From the NCBI RefSeq assembly GCF_019195395.1, contig NZ_CP078067.1, positions 1,751,783 through 1,815,782 of the forward strand: a stretch of DNA of 64,000 nt, written 5' to 3'. The stretch is from Kaistella faecalis (lineage in GTDB: Bacteria > Bacteroidota > Bacteroidia > Flavobacteriales > Weeksellaceae). Under the pieces are notes generated by a model, which saw only the letters and a program-made list of their open reading frames with translations, searched no databases and was not told the DNA's origin. Shown here piece after piece: positions 42,401 through 51,964 of this stretch. A program made the position numbers and the translations under genes. The stretch's first letter is position 1; the number at the start of each line of letters is the position of its first letter.

Positions 42401-45400
42401 CTGACGGAAATAACTTAGGTGCAAATCCTAAACTTTTGCTACACTTGGGTAATGTTTCGGAGGATGTTCTGAAAGACGGAAAACTACAGTACGAAAATGG
42501 TTTGCCAACTCCGAATGTTCCGGCAAATACCACCACTACAAACTGGGGAAGCCAGCCAAACCAATTTCCGATTCTTTATGCTTTTTCCACTGAAAATGAA
42601 GAGAGAACAGCGCAGGATTTAGGATATGACGGTTTGGATGCTTTTGGAGAAGCTGCTAAGTTCGGGACCAATTTCATTAATCCGGTAACCAATACGCCGG
42701 ATCCGGCTTCTGATGATTTCTTATTTTACCTGTCGGATAAATTCCAGGGAACACAGGCATCTTCGCTTACTGAACGTTATAAATATTTCCGAAATCCTGA
42801 AGGAAATTCACAGAGCAATACGCTGGAGGTAGCTACCCAAACGCCGGATGCAGAAGATGTAAACCGGGATTATAACCTGGATCAAAGCGAAAATTATACA
42901 CAGTACACTATCAATCTGGATAAATCGAGCCTCGCGTTGGGCCAGAAATTTATTGTTGATGAAAAGGAAGTTGAAGTGAAATTCCAGAACGGACAGACTT
43001 CTTCCAATAAATGGTACCTTTTCCGCGTACCCGTTTCCCAGTTTGATCAGGGAGCGAATGAAGGCGGGGTGAAAGATCTTTCAATTCTTAATAATGTACG
43101 TTTTGCAAGAATGCTTTTAACAGGATTCGATCAGGCGGCGACCATCCGTTTCGGAACTTTGGATCTGGTAAGAAGCGACTGGAGAAAATATACCAAAGAC
43201 ATCGCAACCAACACCACGGATACTGAAGGAATAAATCCTGTAGACAATAAAAATCTGGATGTAGGAAGCGTAAACCTGGAGGAAAACGGCCTGAATCAAC
43301 CTCCGTACGTACTTCCTCCGGGAATCGAAAGACAGGTTTTAAGCGGAAACGCGGGTGCTCAAAGACAGAACGAAGCGTCGCTTTATATGAAAACCGCGCC
43401 GATTGAGCCTAAGACTGCTCGTGGGGTTTTCAAGAATGTGGCTTTAGATATGAGACGCTACAAAAATCTTGAACTTTTTGTACATGCTGAGGATGTAAGA
43501 GCTGGTGCACAGAGCAACGGTTTGGACCCGAACGCTAAATTCTTCATCCGTTTTGGTAGCGATGCGAGCGACAACTATTACGAATACGAAACTTCTTTAA
43601 CGTACACTCCGAAAAATGCAACTTCGCCAATGGAAATATGGCCTGCAGAAAATTCAGTTGATCTTCTGATTCAGAATTTTGTGGATGCTAAATTGAGACG
43701 TGACGGAAATTCACAGATTCTGATTGATGACAGAACCGAGGATATGGAATATTCAACCATCGATCCGAACAAAAAAATCTTCATCAAAGGGCGGCCAAGT
43801 TTAGGCAACGTAACCACCATTATGTTGGGGGTACGTAACAAAGATGAAGTTAATTCAAAAGACCTGGTACTTTGGGTCAACGAAATTCGTCTTTCAGAAA
43901 TTGAAAACAAAGGTGGTTATGCAGGAAATGCAAGTGTAAACTTCAATCTTGGTGATTTTGCTTTGGTAAATGCGAATGCTTCCTACTCAACCATCGGTTT
44001 CGGTGGAATTACCGAAAAACCTTCGGAAAGAGCACAGTCAACCCTTTCAGCATTTAATGTAAATACAACCGTAAATGTCGATAAATTTCTGCCCGAAAAA
44101 GCGGGGATGAAGATTCCTGTCAATTATTCCTACACGCAAACGATAGAGGATCCTAAATACAATCCGCTGGATAATGATGTGACTTTTGAGGAAGCTCCGA
44201 ACAGAGATCAGCTGAAAAAAGTTGCAAGAACTTACACGCAGCAGAGAAGTATCGGTGTGGTCAACATGCGTAAGGAAAGAATGAATCCGAACAAAAAACC
44301 GAAGTTTTATGATGTAGAAAACCTTTCTTTAACTACAGTTTACAACGATGATTATTACCGCGATGTTTATACCAAGAAAAACTACCGCCAGTATTTACGG
44401 GGCTATGTAGATTATAATTACAACTTCAAACCTTGGGTTTTAAGGCCGTTTAATAAACTGGTTAGCGATACCGCGAAATCTTATAAATATTTAAGGTTCA
44501 TCAAAGAAGTCAACTTCAACCCAGTTCCGACAAGATTATCTTTCAGAACAGAGATCGACAGAAATTATAATGAACTCGAATTCCGCAATATTGAGGCGAT
44601 TCTTAACGGAAATACAGGTCAGGATTTTGATGTGATACGAAACAGAAACTTCTATTTCGGCTGGCAATACGGTTTAGGATTTAATTTTACTAAATCTTTA
44701 AAACTCGAAATCAATTCCGCGATGCGTACACTTAATGACAATTTGAGTGTGAATGACATGAACACTAAGTCGATCTTCGCGGATCCGTTCCGTGCCGGAA
44801 GACCGGTACTGTACAACCACCGTGTTCAGTTGAATTACCGTTTCCCGTTCGAATATCTGCCTTATCTGGATTTCATCAATGCTGAAGTAGGATATGGATT
44901 CACCTATAACTGGAATGCACGAAGTACGGTGATGACTAATTTTGTAAACCCTGAAACCAATGTTGCTGAAAGTCTCGGAAGCATCGGGCAGAACACCAAT
45001 AATATTGTGGCCACTTCAAGTGTTGATGTTCCCAAGTTCTTCAGCAAATTCAAATATTTCCAGAACATCAATACCAAAATGCAGAAACGCAGACAGGAAA
45101 TCGATTCCCTGAATAATGTTTACAATCTGGCCTGGCAGAAGAAAAACGCAAAACGGAACTTTAAATCTTATAAATTCAAGAACAAGCTGAATCCGGTTCA
45201 GAGTATTGCTTATGCTTTGACCTCGATCAAGCAGCTCGATATTTCTTATAATGAGAATAATGGGACTGTTCTTCCGGGCTTGCTTTCTGCGCCGAACTGG
45301 TACGGTTACGGACAGACTTTAGGCGGCCCGACTTATGGTTTCCTTCTTGGTTCTCAGGCAGACATCCGCAGAACGGCAATTGAAAACGGCTGGCTTTCGG

Positions 45401-46560
45401 ATTCTCCGTACATGAATGATCCTTATACGCAGATGAAGAATCAGAATTTCCTTGCCAATGTTCAGATTATGCCGGTTAATGATTTCCGGATCGATGTGAA
45501 TTTCCTGAAGAATTATAACAGCAATTTCATTCAGGGAGGTTATAATGTTGATGCAGACTCCAATGCAGCAAACGGATTCCAGTTTTCATTCGGAACCGAT
45601 ATGATTTCGTATTCCAGAACAGCGTGGACTTTTAACACTGCGTTTGTTGACGGGAAAAGTATTTATGATACCATGTACGAAAACGCAAGACAGATTTATC
45701 AGCAGTCCGGCGGGGTTTATAATCCAGTTGATTTTGCCAGCGGTAAAGGTTTGGGAGATGCTTATATCCTGATTCCGGCTTTCCAGGCAGCAGTAGAAGG
45801 AAGATCAGTAAACGGCGAGCTTACCGATCCGAAAAAATCCGGTTTCCCGCTTCCGAACTGGCGTGTGACTTATTCAGGGCTAAAGAACATTCCGTTTGTA
45901 AACAGCCAGTTTTCTAAATTCGATATTCTTCACGGGTATACTTCAACCTACACGGCGACCGGAATACAGTCTAGTGTTGATTATTATAATTTCCAGAATA
46001 ACCCAACTGCACCGCAAACGGATACTTTTGGGAACGAATTCAATCCTTACACCTTCTCGCAAGTCGGTTATGTAGAAGCTTTTGCACCGCTTATCGGAGC
46101 CGATGTAACCATGCGAAACAATATGCAGTTCCGTGCGCAGTACAACCGCGACAGAATGTTTATGCTCGGCCTGGTGAATCATACGCTGACAGAAGATGCA
46201 GGAAATGAATATATCCTAGGTTTCGGTTACATTATGAAAGATTTGAAACTTAAAATGAACTTCAAAGGAAAAGAGAGAACTCTGAAAAGTGATCTGAATA
46301 TCCGCGGAGATTTCTCTTTGAGAGACAGCCAGACCAGAATCACCAATATCCTTCAGAACGATTCGCAGGTAACAGGCGGTCAACGGATGATGAGCATCAA
46401 ACTCTCTGCAGATTACAATATGTCGCAGAATTTCAACATCAGATTATTCTATGATCAGCTGCTAACGAGATACAAGATTTCCACAGCCTTCCCGCTGTCG
46501 ACAGTAAGGGCCGGTTTAACGGCGACATTTACTTTTGCAGGAAGCGGGGGTGGTTTCTAA
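39484..46560 (+). CDS. sprA: Cell-surface protein SprA, type IX secretion translocon
   Basis: Giant outer-membrane barrel that is the protein-conducting channel of the Bacteroidota type IX secretion system and is needed for gliding. 2358 residues. The signal peptide ends FANAFAQ (about 27). The body is rich in barrel-type segments with alternating aromatic residues, long Asn/Tyr-rich loops, and ends RAGLTATFTFAGSGGGF, a typical terminal strand. No ATG lies between the in-frame stop of ruvA (39478) and the signal peptide, so the TTG at 39484 must be the start. ruvA-sprA adjacency is a usual Flavobacteriia arrangement. Other T9SS genes are not in the window. Confidence 0.95.
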   Translation: MEKNSFFQHKFFLLVFLCVSFANAFAQVKPADSSSVRQDFSLPNPTRYEAFYDVASGMYVLYPKIGNMVVGNPVSMTSAEYYQYMLNNQLSEYYKEKSSVNNLGYRKDQTDAEKKGLLPSLNIKNKLFESIFGGNKIEIIPQGFASFDIGGLYQKIDNPLILPQNRTNFAIDIQQRIQLGLLGKVGENLQLKANYDTQSGFAFENRMNLVWQAKGTWKDLQSKGLNDKTTGGEDKIIKRVEFGNVNMPLSTSLIRGSESLFGLKTEFQLGKTTGTLVFSQQQGEARNIIAQGGGVMNTFKLNAIDYEDNQHYYLGHYFLNSYDNALLNYPQINSRISITRIEAWVLDQGSGNLQDQKGILGIRDLGEGVSGYPDNSQNNLYHGIVSLGAGIRDVNTAYNAINGQSFPNANGSPETYTDGEQFIFNRKARKLNQNEFKFHPQLGYLSLNQRLNDNQLLTVAYTYTLNGDNKVYKVGEFSEESPVLITKLLKSNTKTTTTTPMWDLMMKNIYALNSNDINQDGFLLNVYLRDAQSGKVNYLPNTPVQDINLLKLFNWDRLNMNNDLQQNGTTTGDGIFDFVPGITVDPENGKIIFTKAKPFGAYLQSVLGSSDPKFVFNELYDQFKNVASENRLALGYTMEGRFKGSQGTGISLGAINVPQGSVKVTANGVQLQEGIDYTVDYMLGTVNIINETVKQSGQAINISLENQLTFNTQRKRFLGLNLERKFNEHLTIGGTVVNYAETPLTQKVNFGQEAVNNTMAGFNIMYNNELPFLTRLTDKIPFVNTEAASNLSFAAEGAYLIPGQNKGIGDQSYIDDFEQTTSKISLKEPAMWSLASKPEKNPEPYFFNSTLNDNLDHGNGRGLMTWYNIDPRFYGIGGKAPNGINAQAVSNHASRRVQTQELYNSRDFVAGEQLYTNTFDISYFPTERGPYNVNPNSESTQERWGGLMRPISVSNFINSNIEYVEFWMMDPYADGNNLGANPKLLLHLGNVSEDVLKDGKLQYENGLPTPNVPANTTTTNWGSQPNQFPILYAFSTENEERTAQDLGYDGLDAFGEAAKFGTNFINPVTNTPDPASDDFLFYLSDKFQGTQASSLTERYKYFRNPEGNSQSNTLEVATQTPDAEDVNRDYNLDQSENYTQYTINLDKSSLALGQKFIVDEKEVEVKFQNGQTSSNKWYLFRVPVSQFDQGANEGGVKDLSILNNVRFARMLLTGFDQAATIRFGTLDLVRSDWRKYTKDIATNTTDTEGINPVDNKNLDVGSVNLEENGLNQPPYVLPPGIERQVLSGNAGAQRQNEASLYMKTAPIEPKTARGVFKNVALDMRRYKNLELFVHAEDVRAGAQSNGLDPNAKFFIRFGSDASDNYYEYETSLTYTPKNATSPMEIWPAENSVDLLIQNFVDAKLRRDGNSQILIDDRTEDMEYSTIDPNKKIFIKGRPSLGNVTTIMLGVRNKDEVNSKDLVLWVNEIRLSEIENKGGYAGNASVNFNLGDFALVNANASYSTIGFGGITEKPSERAQSTLSAFNVNTTVNVDKFLPEKAGMKIPVNYSYTQTIEDPKYNPLDNDVTFEEAPNRDQLKKVARTYTQQRSIGVVNMRKERMNPNKKPKFYDVENLSLTTVYNDDYYRDVYTKKNYRQYLRGYVDYNYNFKPWVLRPFNKLVSDTAKSYKYLRFIKEVNFNPVPTRLSFRTEIDRNYNELEFRNIEAILNGNTGQDFDVIRNRNFYFGWQYGLGFNFTKSLKLEINSAMRTLNDNLSVNDMNTKSIFADPFRAGRPVLYNHRVQLNYRFPFEYLPYLDFINAEVGYGFTYNWNARSTVMTNFVNPETNVAESLGSIGQNTNNIVATSSVDVPKFFSKFKYFQNINTKMQKRRQEIDSLNNVYNLAWQKKNAKRNFKSYKFKNKLNPVQSIAYALTSIKQLDISYNENNGTVLPGLLSAPNWYGYGQTLGGPTYGFLLGSQADIRRTAIENGWLSDSPYMNDPYTQMKNQNFLANVQIMPVNDFRIDVNFLKNYNSNFIQGGYNVDADSNAANGFQFSFGTDMISYSRTAWTFNTAFVDGKSIYDTMYENARQIYQQSGGVYNPVDFASGKGLGDAYILIPAFQAAVEGRSVNGELTDPKKSGFPLPNWRVTYSGLKNIPFVNSQFSKFDILHGYTSTYTATGIQSSVDYYNFQNNPTAPQTDTFGNEFNPYTFSQVGYVEAFAPLIGADVTMRNNMQFRAQYNRDRMFMLGLVNHTLTEDAGNEYILGFGYIMKDLKLKMNFKGKERTLKSDLNIRGDFSLRDSQTRITNILQNDSQVTGGQRMMSIKLSADYNMSQNFNIRLFYDQLLTRYKISTAFPLSTVRAGLTATFTFAGSGGGF

Positions 46561-46565
46561 ATTAT

Positions 46566-46598
46566 AAAAACTCAGAATATTTTTTCTGAGTTTTTTTG
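46566..46598 (+). terminator. Intrinsic terminator of sprA
   Basis: Eleven-pair stem aaaactcagaa/ttctgagtttt and a T-run, directly after the stop. Confidence 0.85.
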
Positions 46599-46675
46599 AT
46601 TGAAGCATTTGTATTTTAGCATCTATGGCTGGATAATACATTTTAAACTAATTCCGAAATCAAAAATTAAATCCC

Positions 46676-46683
46676 TAATTTTG
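46676..46683 (+). promoter_or_regulatory. -7 element of folE
   Basis: TAATTTTG matches TAnnTTTG 19 nt before the ATG. Confidence 0.5.
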
Positions 46684-46701
46684 TGTTTTCATTAAAAAGA
46701 T

Positions 46702-47367
46702 ATGAATCAGGATATAGATAACGACGACGACCTGTTTACCGGAAAAGATCATACTCCCTTGCGGCCGGATGCTTTTGAAAAATCCCCCGAGGAAAAAATT
46801 GAAATCATCAAGCACCATTTTCATCAGATTATGGAAACTTTAGGGATGGATATGACAGATGATTCTTTGAAAGATTCTCCTAAGCGTGTAGCCAAAATGT
46901 ATGTAAATGAGATTTTCGGCGGACTTCTTCCGGAAAACAAACCGGGTATTTCAACCTTCTCTAATAAGTACAAATACCGACAGATGTTGGTGGAGAAAGA
47001 TATTACGGTATATTCATTTTGCGAGCATCATTTTTTGCCCATTATCGGAAAAGCGCATGTTGCCTATATTTCAAACGGTGAAGTAATTGGTCTTTCTAAA
47101 ATTAACAGGATTGTAGATTATTATTCCAAACGTCCGCAGGTTCAGGAAAGACTGACAATGCAGATTGTAGATGCGCTAAAGACAGCGTTAGGAACTAAAG
47201 ATGTTGCCTGTATCATCGATGCGAAACACCTTTGTGTGAATTGTCGCGGGATTAAGGATACTGCCAGCTCTACCATAACAGCAGAACTCAGCGGAATTTT
47301 CAGAACCAATCCGATTACAAGACAGGAGTTCCTTCATTATGTAGGCAGTCATGCAAAGTTTGATTAA
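46702..47367 (+). CDS. folE: GTP cyclohydrolase I
   Basis: Converts GTP to 7,8-dihydroneopterin triphosphate, the first step to folate (and queuosine precursors). Zinc ligands C107, H110 and C178 lie in FCEHHFLP and HLCVNCRG; H109 is the second active-site His. GLSKINRIVDYYSKRPQVQERL is the conserved central helix. 221 residues, as in E. coli (222), with an acidic N-terminal extension. cysS follows after 39 nt. Confidence 0.96.
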   Translation: MNQDIDNDDDLFTGKDHTPLRPDAFEKSPEEKIEIIKHHFHQIMETLGMDMTDDSLKDSPKRVAKMYVNEIFGGLLPENKPGISTFSNKYKYRQMLVEKDITVYSFCEHHFLPIIGKAHVAYISNGEVIGLSKINRIVDYYSKRPQVQERLTMQIVDALKTALGTKDVACIIDAKHLCVNCRGIKDTASSTITAELSGIFRTNPITRQEFLHYVGSHAKFD

Positions 47368-47406
47368 CGGATTCTAATATTACTCTTTTAAACCACAATT
47401 TTAAAA

Positions 47407-48873
47407 ATGGAACTTAAAATATACAACTCGCTTTCCGGCGAAAAGGAAATCTTCAGACCCATCCACGAGAACAATGTCGGGATGTATGTCTGTGGACCTA
47501 CGGTTTACAGCAATGTACACCTCGGAAACGTACGTACTTTTATGTCTTTCGATTTTATTTACCGCTCACTTGTTCATCTTGGGTATAAAGTCCGGTATGT
47601 ACGGAATATTACCGATGCAGGACATTTAACCGACGACGGTGATGTAGATAACGACCGATTTGTGAAACAGTCGCGCCTCGAAAAACTGGAGCCTATGGAA
47701 ATCGTGCAGAAATACACGGTAGATTTTCATAAGGTTTTAGATACCTTCAACCTGCTTCCGCCAACAATTGAACCTACAGCAACCGGACATATACTGGAAC
47801 AGATTGAACTTACGCAAAAACTGATTGAAAAAGGCTTCGCCTATGAAAGTAACGGTTCGGTTTATTTTGATGTTTTGGAATACAACAGCCGCGGCCTGAA
47901 TTACGGTGAACTTTCAAGAAGAAATATCGAAGAACTTTTCGCTAACACCCGCGATCTCGATGGACAGAACGAAAAGAAAAATCCCCAGGATTTCGCCCTT
48001 TGGAAAGCGGCTTCGCCTGCACATATAATGCGCTGGAATTCGCCTTGGGGAGAAGGTTTTCCTGGCTGGCATCTCGAATGTACTGCGATGTCAACGAAAT
48101 ATTTAGGAGAAAGGTTTGACATTCACGGAGGCGGAATGGATTTGAAATTTCCGCATCATGAGTGTGAGGTCGCACAAGGGAAAGCCTGCAACGGAACCGA
48201 ACCGGTAAATTATTGGTTACATGCGAATATGCTCACAATGAATGGCCAGCGAATGAGCAAATCTACAGGAAATTATATTCTGCCGATGGAACTTGTTTCA
48301 GGAAACAATGATTTTTTCGAGAAACCTTTTCATCCGGCGATCGTGCGTTTCAACTTTTTACAGGCACATTACCGAAGTGTACTCGATATTTCAAATGAAG
48401 CGATGGTAGCAAGTGAGAAAGGTTTTCAGCGCTTAATGGAAGCCATGAAATTACTTTCAGGCTTTGGGTTTTTAACTTCAGATTCTTCCACTTTCGATAT
48501 CTCAGCGTGGAAAGAGAAATGTTATACGGCTTTGACTGATGACTTCAACTCACCGATCCTGATTTCGCACCTGTTTGAAGCTGTAAATTTTATCTTCAAA
48601 CTGAAAGACGGTAAAGAAACAGTTACTGAGGCTGAGTTAAAAGAGCTTCAGCATATCATCAGCGGCTTGGTATACGAAGTTCTGGGATTGCAGAATATTG
48701 AGGAAAATAACAATGAAAAACTCGACCAGACGCTGCAGGTTTTAATTGAACTTCGTAATCAGGCGAGAAAATCAAAAAATTTCGATCTTTCTGATCAAAT
48801 CCGTGACCGACTTTTGGCTGAAGGAATTGAACTGAAAGACGGAAGAGAAGGGACAACTTATTCTCTCAGTTAA
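47407..48873 (+). CDS. cysS: Cysteine--tRNA ligase
   Basis: Class I synthetase charging tRNA-Cys. Zinc-site Cys29 is in MYVCGPTVY, the HIGH variant is HLGN (38-41), [10 protein letters not shown] gives the second Zn/Cys element, HHECEVAQ the third, and KMSKS reads RMSKS (282-286). The C-terminal helical anticodon-binding part ends in [11 protein letters not shown]. 488 residues, normal length. It lies 39 nt after folE, so the two are likely co-transcribed, and is followed by a terminator. Confidence 0.97.
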   Translation: MELKIYNSLSGEKEIFRPIHENNVGMYVCGPTVYSNVHLGNVRTFMSFDFIYRSLVHLGYKVRYVRNITDAGHLTDDGDVDNDRFVKQSRLEKLEPMEIVQKYTVDFHKVLDTFNLLPPTIEPTATGHILEQIELTQKLIEKGFAYESNGSVYFDVLEYNSRGLNYGELSRRNIEELFANTRDLDGQNEKKNPQDFALWKAASPAHIMRWNSPWGEGFPGWHLECTAMSTKYLGERFDIHGGGMDLKFPHHECEVAQGKACNGTEPVNYWLHANMLTMNGQRMSKSTGNYILPMELVSGNNDFFEKPFHPAIVRFNFLQAHYRSVLDISNEAMVASEKGFQRLMEAMKLLSGFGFLTSDSSTFDISAWKEKCYTALTDDFNSPILISHLFEAVNFIFKLKDGKETVTEAELKELQHIISGLVYEVLGLQNIEENNNEKLDQTLQVLIELRNQARKSKNFDLSDQIRDRLLAEGIELKDGREGTTYSLS

Positions 48874-48892
48874 GAGATAATAAATCATAACT

Positions 48893-48928
48893 CAACCTTT
48901 TTGGCAAACTGCCGGAAAGGTTTTTTTG
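48893..48928 (+). terminator. Intrinsic terminator of cysS
   Basis: Stem aaccttt/aaaggtt with an inner ggc/gcc pairing and a seven-T run. Confidence 0.7.
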
Positions 48929-49052
48929 TGTCTTTGCGTAATGTCTTTATAAGTAGTTGTTTTTCAATATCTAAGCTGCTTAAATTAATTCGCAATTTAG
49001 CACTTAAAAAAGCAACAAATTTCATAAATTGCATATCAAATTGCAAACTGTT

Positions 49053-51710
49053 ATGAAGCTTTTTTTTAATATTAATTTCCTCACCAAACTGGGCGAGAAT
49101 CTTCAGCTTTTAATCATTGAGGAAACAGCCGAAGATAAAATCTATCCGCTGTATTATACTGATAATGGAAACTGGACAGCCGAGGTTGATTACTTTTCTA
49201 AAAATATAACCTATAAATACCGTCTTGTCAACGAAACACAAGAGGTTTTGGATGAAGAATTCTCTCTGCATCAGCTGAATTTTCCCCATAATTATGATGA
49301 ATTCCTAATTTATGATTCCTGGAATTCGAAAAACTTCCCTGAAAATTATCTCAACAATAAAATCCTCAAAAATAAATTAAGTGGGTTTAAGCCGGAAAAA
49401 ACTCCGGTTTTAAAGAGACATACCCATCTGTTCCGAATAGAAGCACCAATTTATCAGGTAAACTGGCAGTTAGTTATTATGGGCAGCAATGATGCGCTAG
49501 GAAATTGGAACAAGGATTACGCGGTAAATATGGCGCAGAGCGATTTCGGTATTTGGGAAGCGGCTGTAGAAATTCCTCTGGATCTCATGATTCAGTATAA
49601 GTATGGTCTGCGAGACAGAAATACAGGCGAAGTTTTTGATATAGAATACGGCGACAACAGATGGGCGCTCCCAAATCAGGAGAAGAATATTTTGCAGATT
49701 AAGGCAGATCATTATTTCCGATTTAAGTCTTTCGAAATGTATCATGCCGCCGGAGTAGCAGTTCCGGTTTTCGCGATGAGAACTGAAAACGGTTTCGGTG
49801 TTGGGGAGTTTGCTGATTTAAGAAATCTTGCAGATTGGGCAAAAGAAGCAAATCTTTCGATTCTGCAGATTCTTCCGATTAATGATACGACGGCAAATTA
49901 TTCCTGGACGGATTCTTATCCCTACGCTGCAATTTCGGTATATGCGCTTCATCCTCAGTATATTTCTGTTGAAAAAATGGAATTCCCGTTACCGGATGAA
50001 CTTGTTGCCGAATATCAGGAAGAGAAGCAGCAGCTGAACTCTTTAAATCTCATCGATTATGAAAAGATGATTTCAGGGAAGTGGAAATTTGTAAACGCAG
50101 TTTTCGAACTCCATCAAGCTGAGATTTTAAAGGACAGAAATTTCAAGAAATTTATCAAGGAAAATGAGGAGTGGCTTGTGCCGTATGCCGCATTCTGTGT
50201 ACTGCGCGACAAATATAATACGCCAAACTTTAACCTGTGGAAAACCCATAAAAAATATATTGCGGGGAAAATTGCTCCGTTTTTCAGTGCCAACAGTAAA
50301 GATTATTCGCAGTCCATGCTTCATGCTTGGGTTCAGTACCAGCTGCACCTGCAGCTGAATGATGCAATAAATTATGTTCATGCTTTGGGGATTTCGGTAA
50401 AAGGCGATTTGCCGATCGGAATTTACAGATACTCTGTAGAAGCCTGGACAGAACCCGAGTTATTCGGAATGGATTTTCAGGCAGGAGCACCGCCTGATCA
50501 GTTCACCGATTTAGGACAGAACTGGGAATTCCCGACTTATAATTGGGAAGCGATGAAAGAAGACGGTTACCGCTGGTGGAAAAACCGTTTCAAAGCTTTG
50601 GAGCAGTATTTCGATGCGATGCGGATCGATCATATTCTTGGGTTTTTCAGAATCTGGCGAATGCCGATGAGTGCCACGCAGGGTATTCTGGGTTATTTCT
50701 ATCCTGCAGTTCCTGTAAGAATGGAGGAGTTTGCCGCAAGACATCTTCCTTTTTATTATGACCGGTATTGTAAACCTTTTATCAACGATCAGATTCTGTG
50801 GAATGAATTTGGGGACGAACGGGACTCGATTCATAACCAATTTATGAACAACCATTTCGACGGAACTTATTCCTTCAAAGAAGAATTCGATACCCAAAGA
50901 AAATTAGCCGATTACTTTAAAACGAACCCTCATCCGTGGGCGGAAGAAAAATTAATCTCGCTTTGTGCTAATGTTCTTTTCCTTCCGGAAGAAACTGCTG
51001 ATGGAGAAGTGGTTTACCACCCAAGATTTAATATCGATAAAACAGCGTCTTACCAAAATCTTCCGCAGTGGGAGCAGCACGCTGTTTACGATTTGTATGT
51101 AGATTATTTCTTTAAGCGACAGGATGGGCTTTGGTACGAAATGGCAATGGAAAAACTTCCTGTGATTCTGAACGCAACAGATATGTTGATTTGTGGTGAA
51201 GACTTAGGCCTTGTTCCGGAATCCGTGCCTCAGGTAATGGACCGGCTGGCAATTACCGCATTGAAAGTTCAGCGCATGCCTTCTGATGATATTCCGTGGT
51301 ACAACCCTAAAAATGCAGCATATCTCAATGTAGTTACGGCGAGTTCCCACGACAGTTCTACACTGCGCCAGTGGTGGCATGAGGACCGTAACTTAACGCA
51401 ACAGTATTTTAACCAGCAGCTTGGCCAGTCGGGAACAGCACCGTGGAATCTGGAACCCCAACTTGCGGAAATTATTATGAAACAGCATCTTTATAATGAT
51501 GCGATGCTTGCCATTTTCCCGATTCAGGAATTTCTGGCAACAGATATTGATTTAACAAATCCGAATATGGATGACGAAAGAATTAATAATCCTGCTGTAT
51601 TTCCGCATTACTGGAGATACCGTATGCATCTTACTTTAGAAAGCCTGTTGGAAAAGAAAGGCTTTAATTCAAAGATTGCCGGATGGGTTGTTGATTCTAA
51701 CCGCGGTTAA
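49053..51710 (+). CDS. malQ: 4-alpha-glucanotransferase with N-terminal CBM20 modules (DPE2-like)
   Basis: GH77 amylomaltase that transfers glucan segments between maltodextrins or to glycogen. N-terminal residues 1-100 and 115-225 look like two CBM20 starch-binding modules; the second shows VIMGSNDALGNWN and a closing MIQYKYGLR. The catalytic barrel follows: nucleophile D526 in MRIDHILGF, acid/base E716 in CGEDLGLVP, stabiliser D767 in SSHDSS. An insertion separates the first barrel strands from the rest, as in plant DPE2. 885 residues against about 500-700 for plain MalQ. ATG 49053 is preferred to an in-frame TTG at 49029. No other glycogen gene is adjacent. Confidence 0.92.
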   Translation: MKLFFNINFLTKLGENLQLLIIEETAEDKIYPLYYTDNGNWTAEVDYFSKNITYKYRLVNETQEVLDEEFSLHQLNFPHNYDEFLIYDSWNSKNFPENYLNNKILKNKLSGFKPEKTPVLKRHTHLFRIEAPIYQVNWQLVIMGSNDALGNWNKDYAVNMAQSDFGIWEAAVEIPLDLMIQYKYGLRDRNTGEVFDIEYGDNRWALPNQEKNILQIKADHYFRFKSFEMYHAAGVAVPVFAMRTENGFGVGEFADLRNLADWAKEANLSILQILPINDTTANYSWTDSYPYAAISVYALHPQYISVEKMEFPLPDELVAEYQEEKQQLNSLNLIDYEKMISGKWKFVNAVFELHQAEILKDRNFKKFIKENEEWLVPYAAFCVLRDKYNTPNFNLWKTHKKYIAGKIAPFFSANSKDYSQSMLHAWVQYQLHLQLNDAINYVHALGISVKGDLPIGIYRYSVEAWTEPELFGMDFQAGAPPDQFTDLGQNWEFPTYNWEAMKEDGYRWWKNRFKALEQYFDAMRIDHILGFFRIWRMPMSATQGILGYFYPAVPVRMEEFAARHLPFYYDRYCKPFINDQILWNEFGDERDSIHNQFMNNHFDGTYSFKEEFDTQRKLADYFKTNPHPWAEEKLISLCANVLFLPEETADGEVVYHPRFNIDKTASYQNLPQWEQHAVYDLYVDYFFKRQDGLWYEMAMEKLPVILNATDMLICGEDLGLVPESVPQVMDRLAITALKVQRMPSDDIPWYNPKNAAYLNVVTASSHDSSTLRQWWHEDRNLTQQYFNQQLGQSGTAPWNLEPQLAEIIMKQHLYNDAMLAIFPIQEFLATDIDLTNPNMDDERINNPAVFPHYWRYRMHLTLESLLEKKGFNSKIAGWVVDSNRG

Positions 51711-51800
51711 GTGTGAATATTTTTAAATTTTTTGAAGTGTACAGAAAGTATTGATTTGATTTTTTAGCTATTGAAAATCAAGTGTTTATAAATTTGTAAT

Positions 51801-51837
51801 AAGAAGTTAAGGCTTTTGCTTTAACTTCTTTTTTTTA
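51801..51837 (+). terminator. Intrinsic terminator of malQ
   Basis: Ten-pair stem aagaagttaa/ttaacttctt followed by a run of T. Confidence 0.8.
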
Positions 51838-51964
51838 TTTGAATCAAAGTAATGTGAGAGGTCTGTAAATCCTTTGTTTAAAGGCGATAACACAGATTTC
51901 AACCGTTGAATTTGGCACGTTTTTCTAATGATTGGTATTAACGACCAAAATAAGTTTAATAGAA

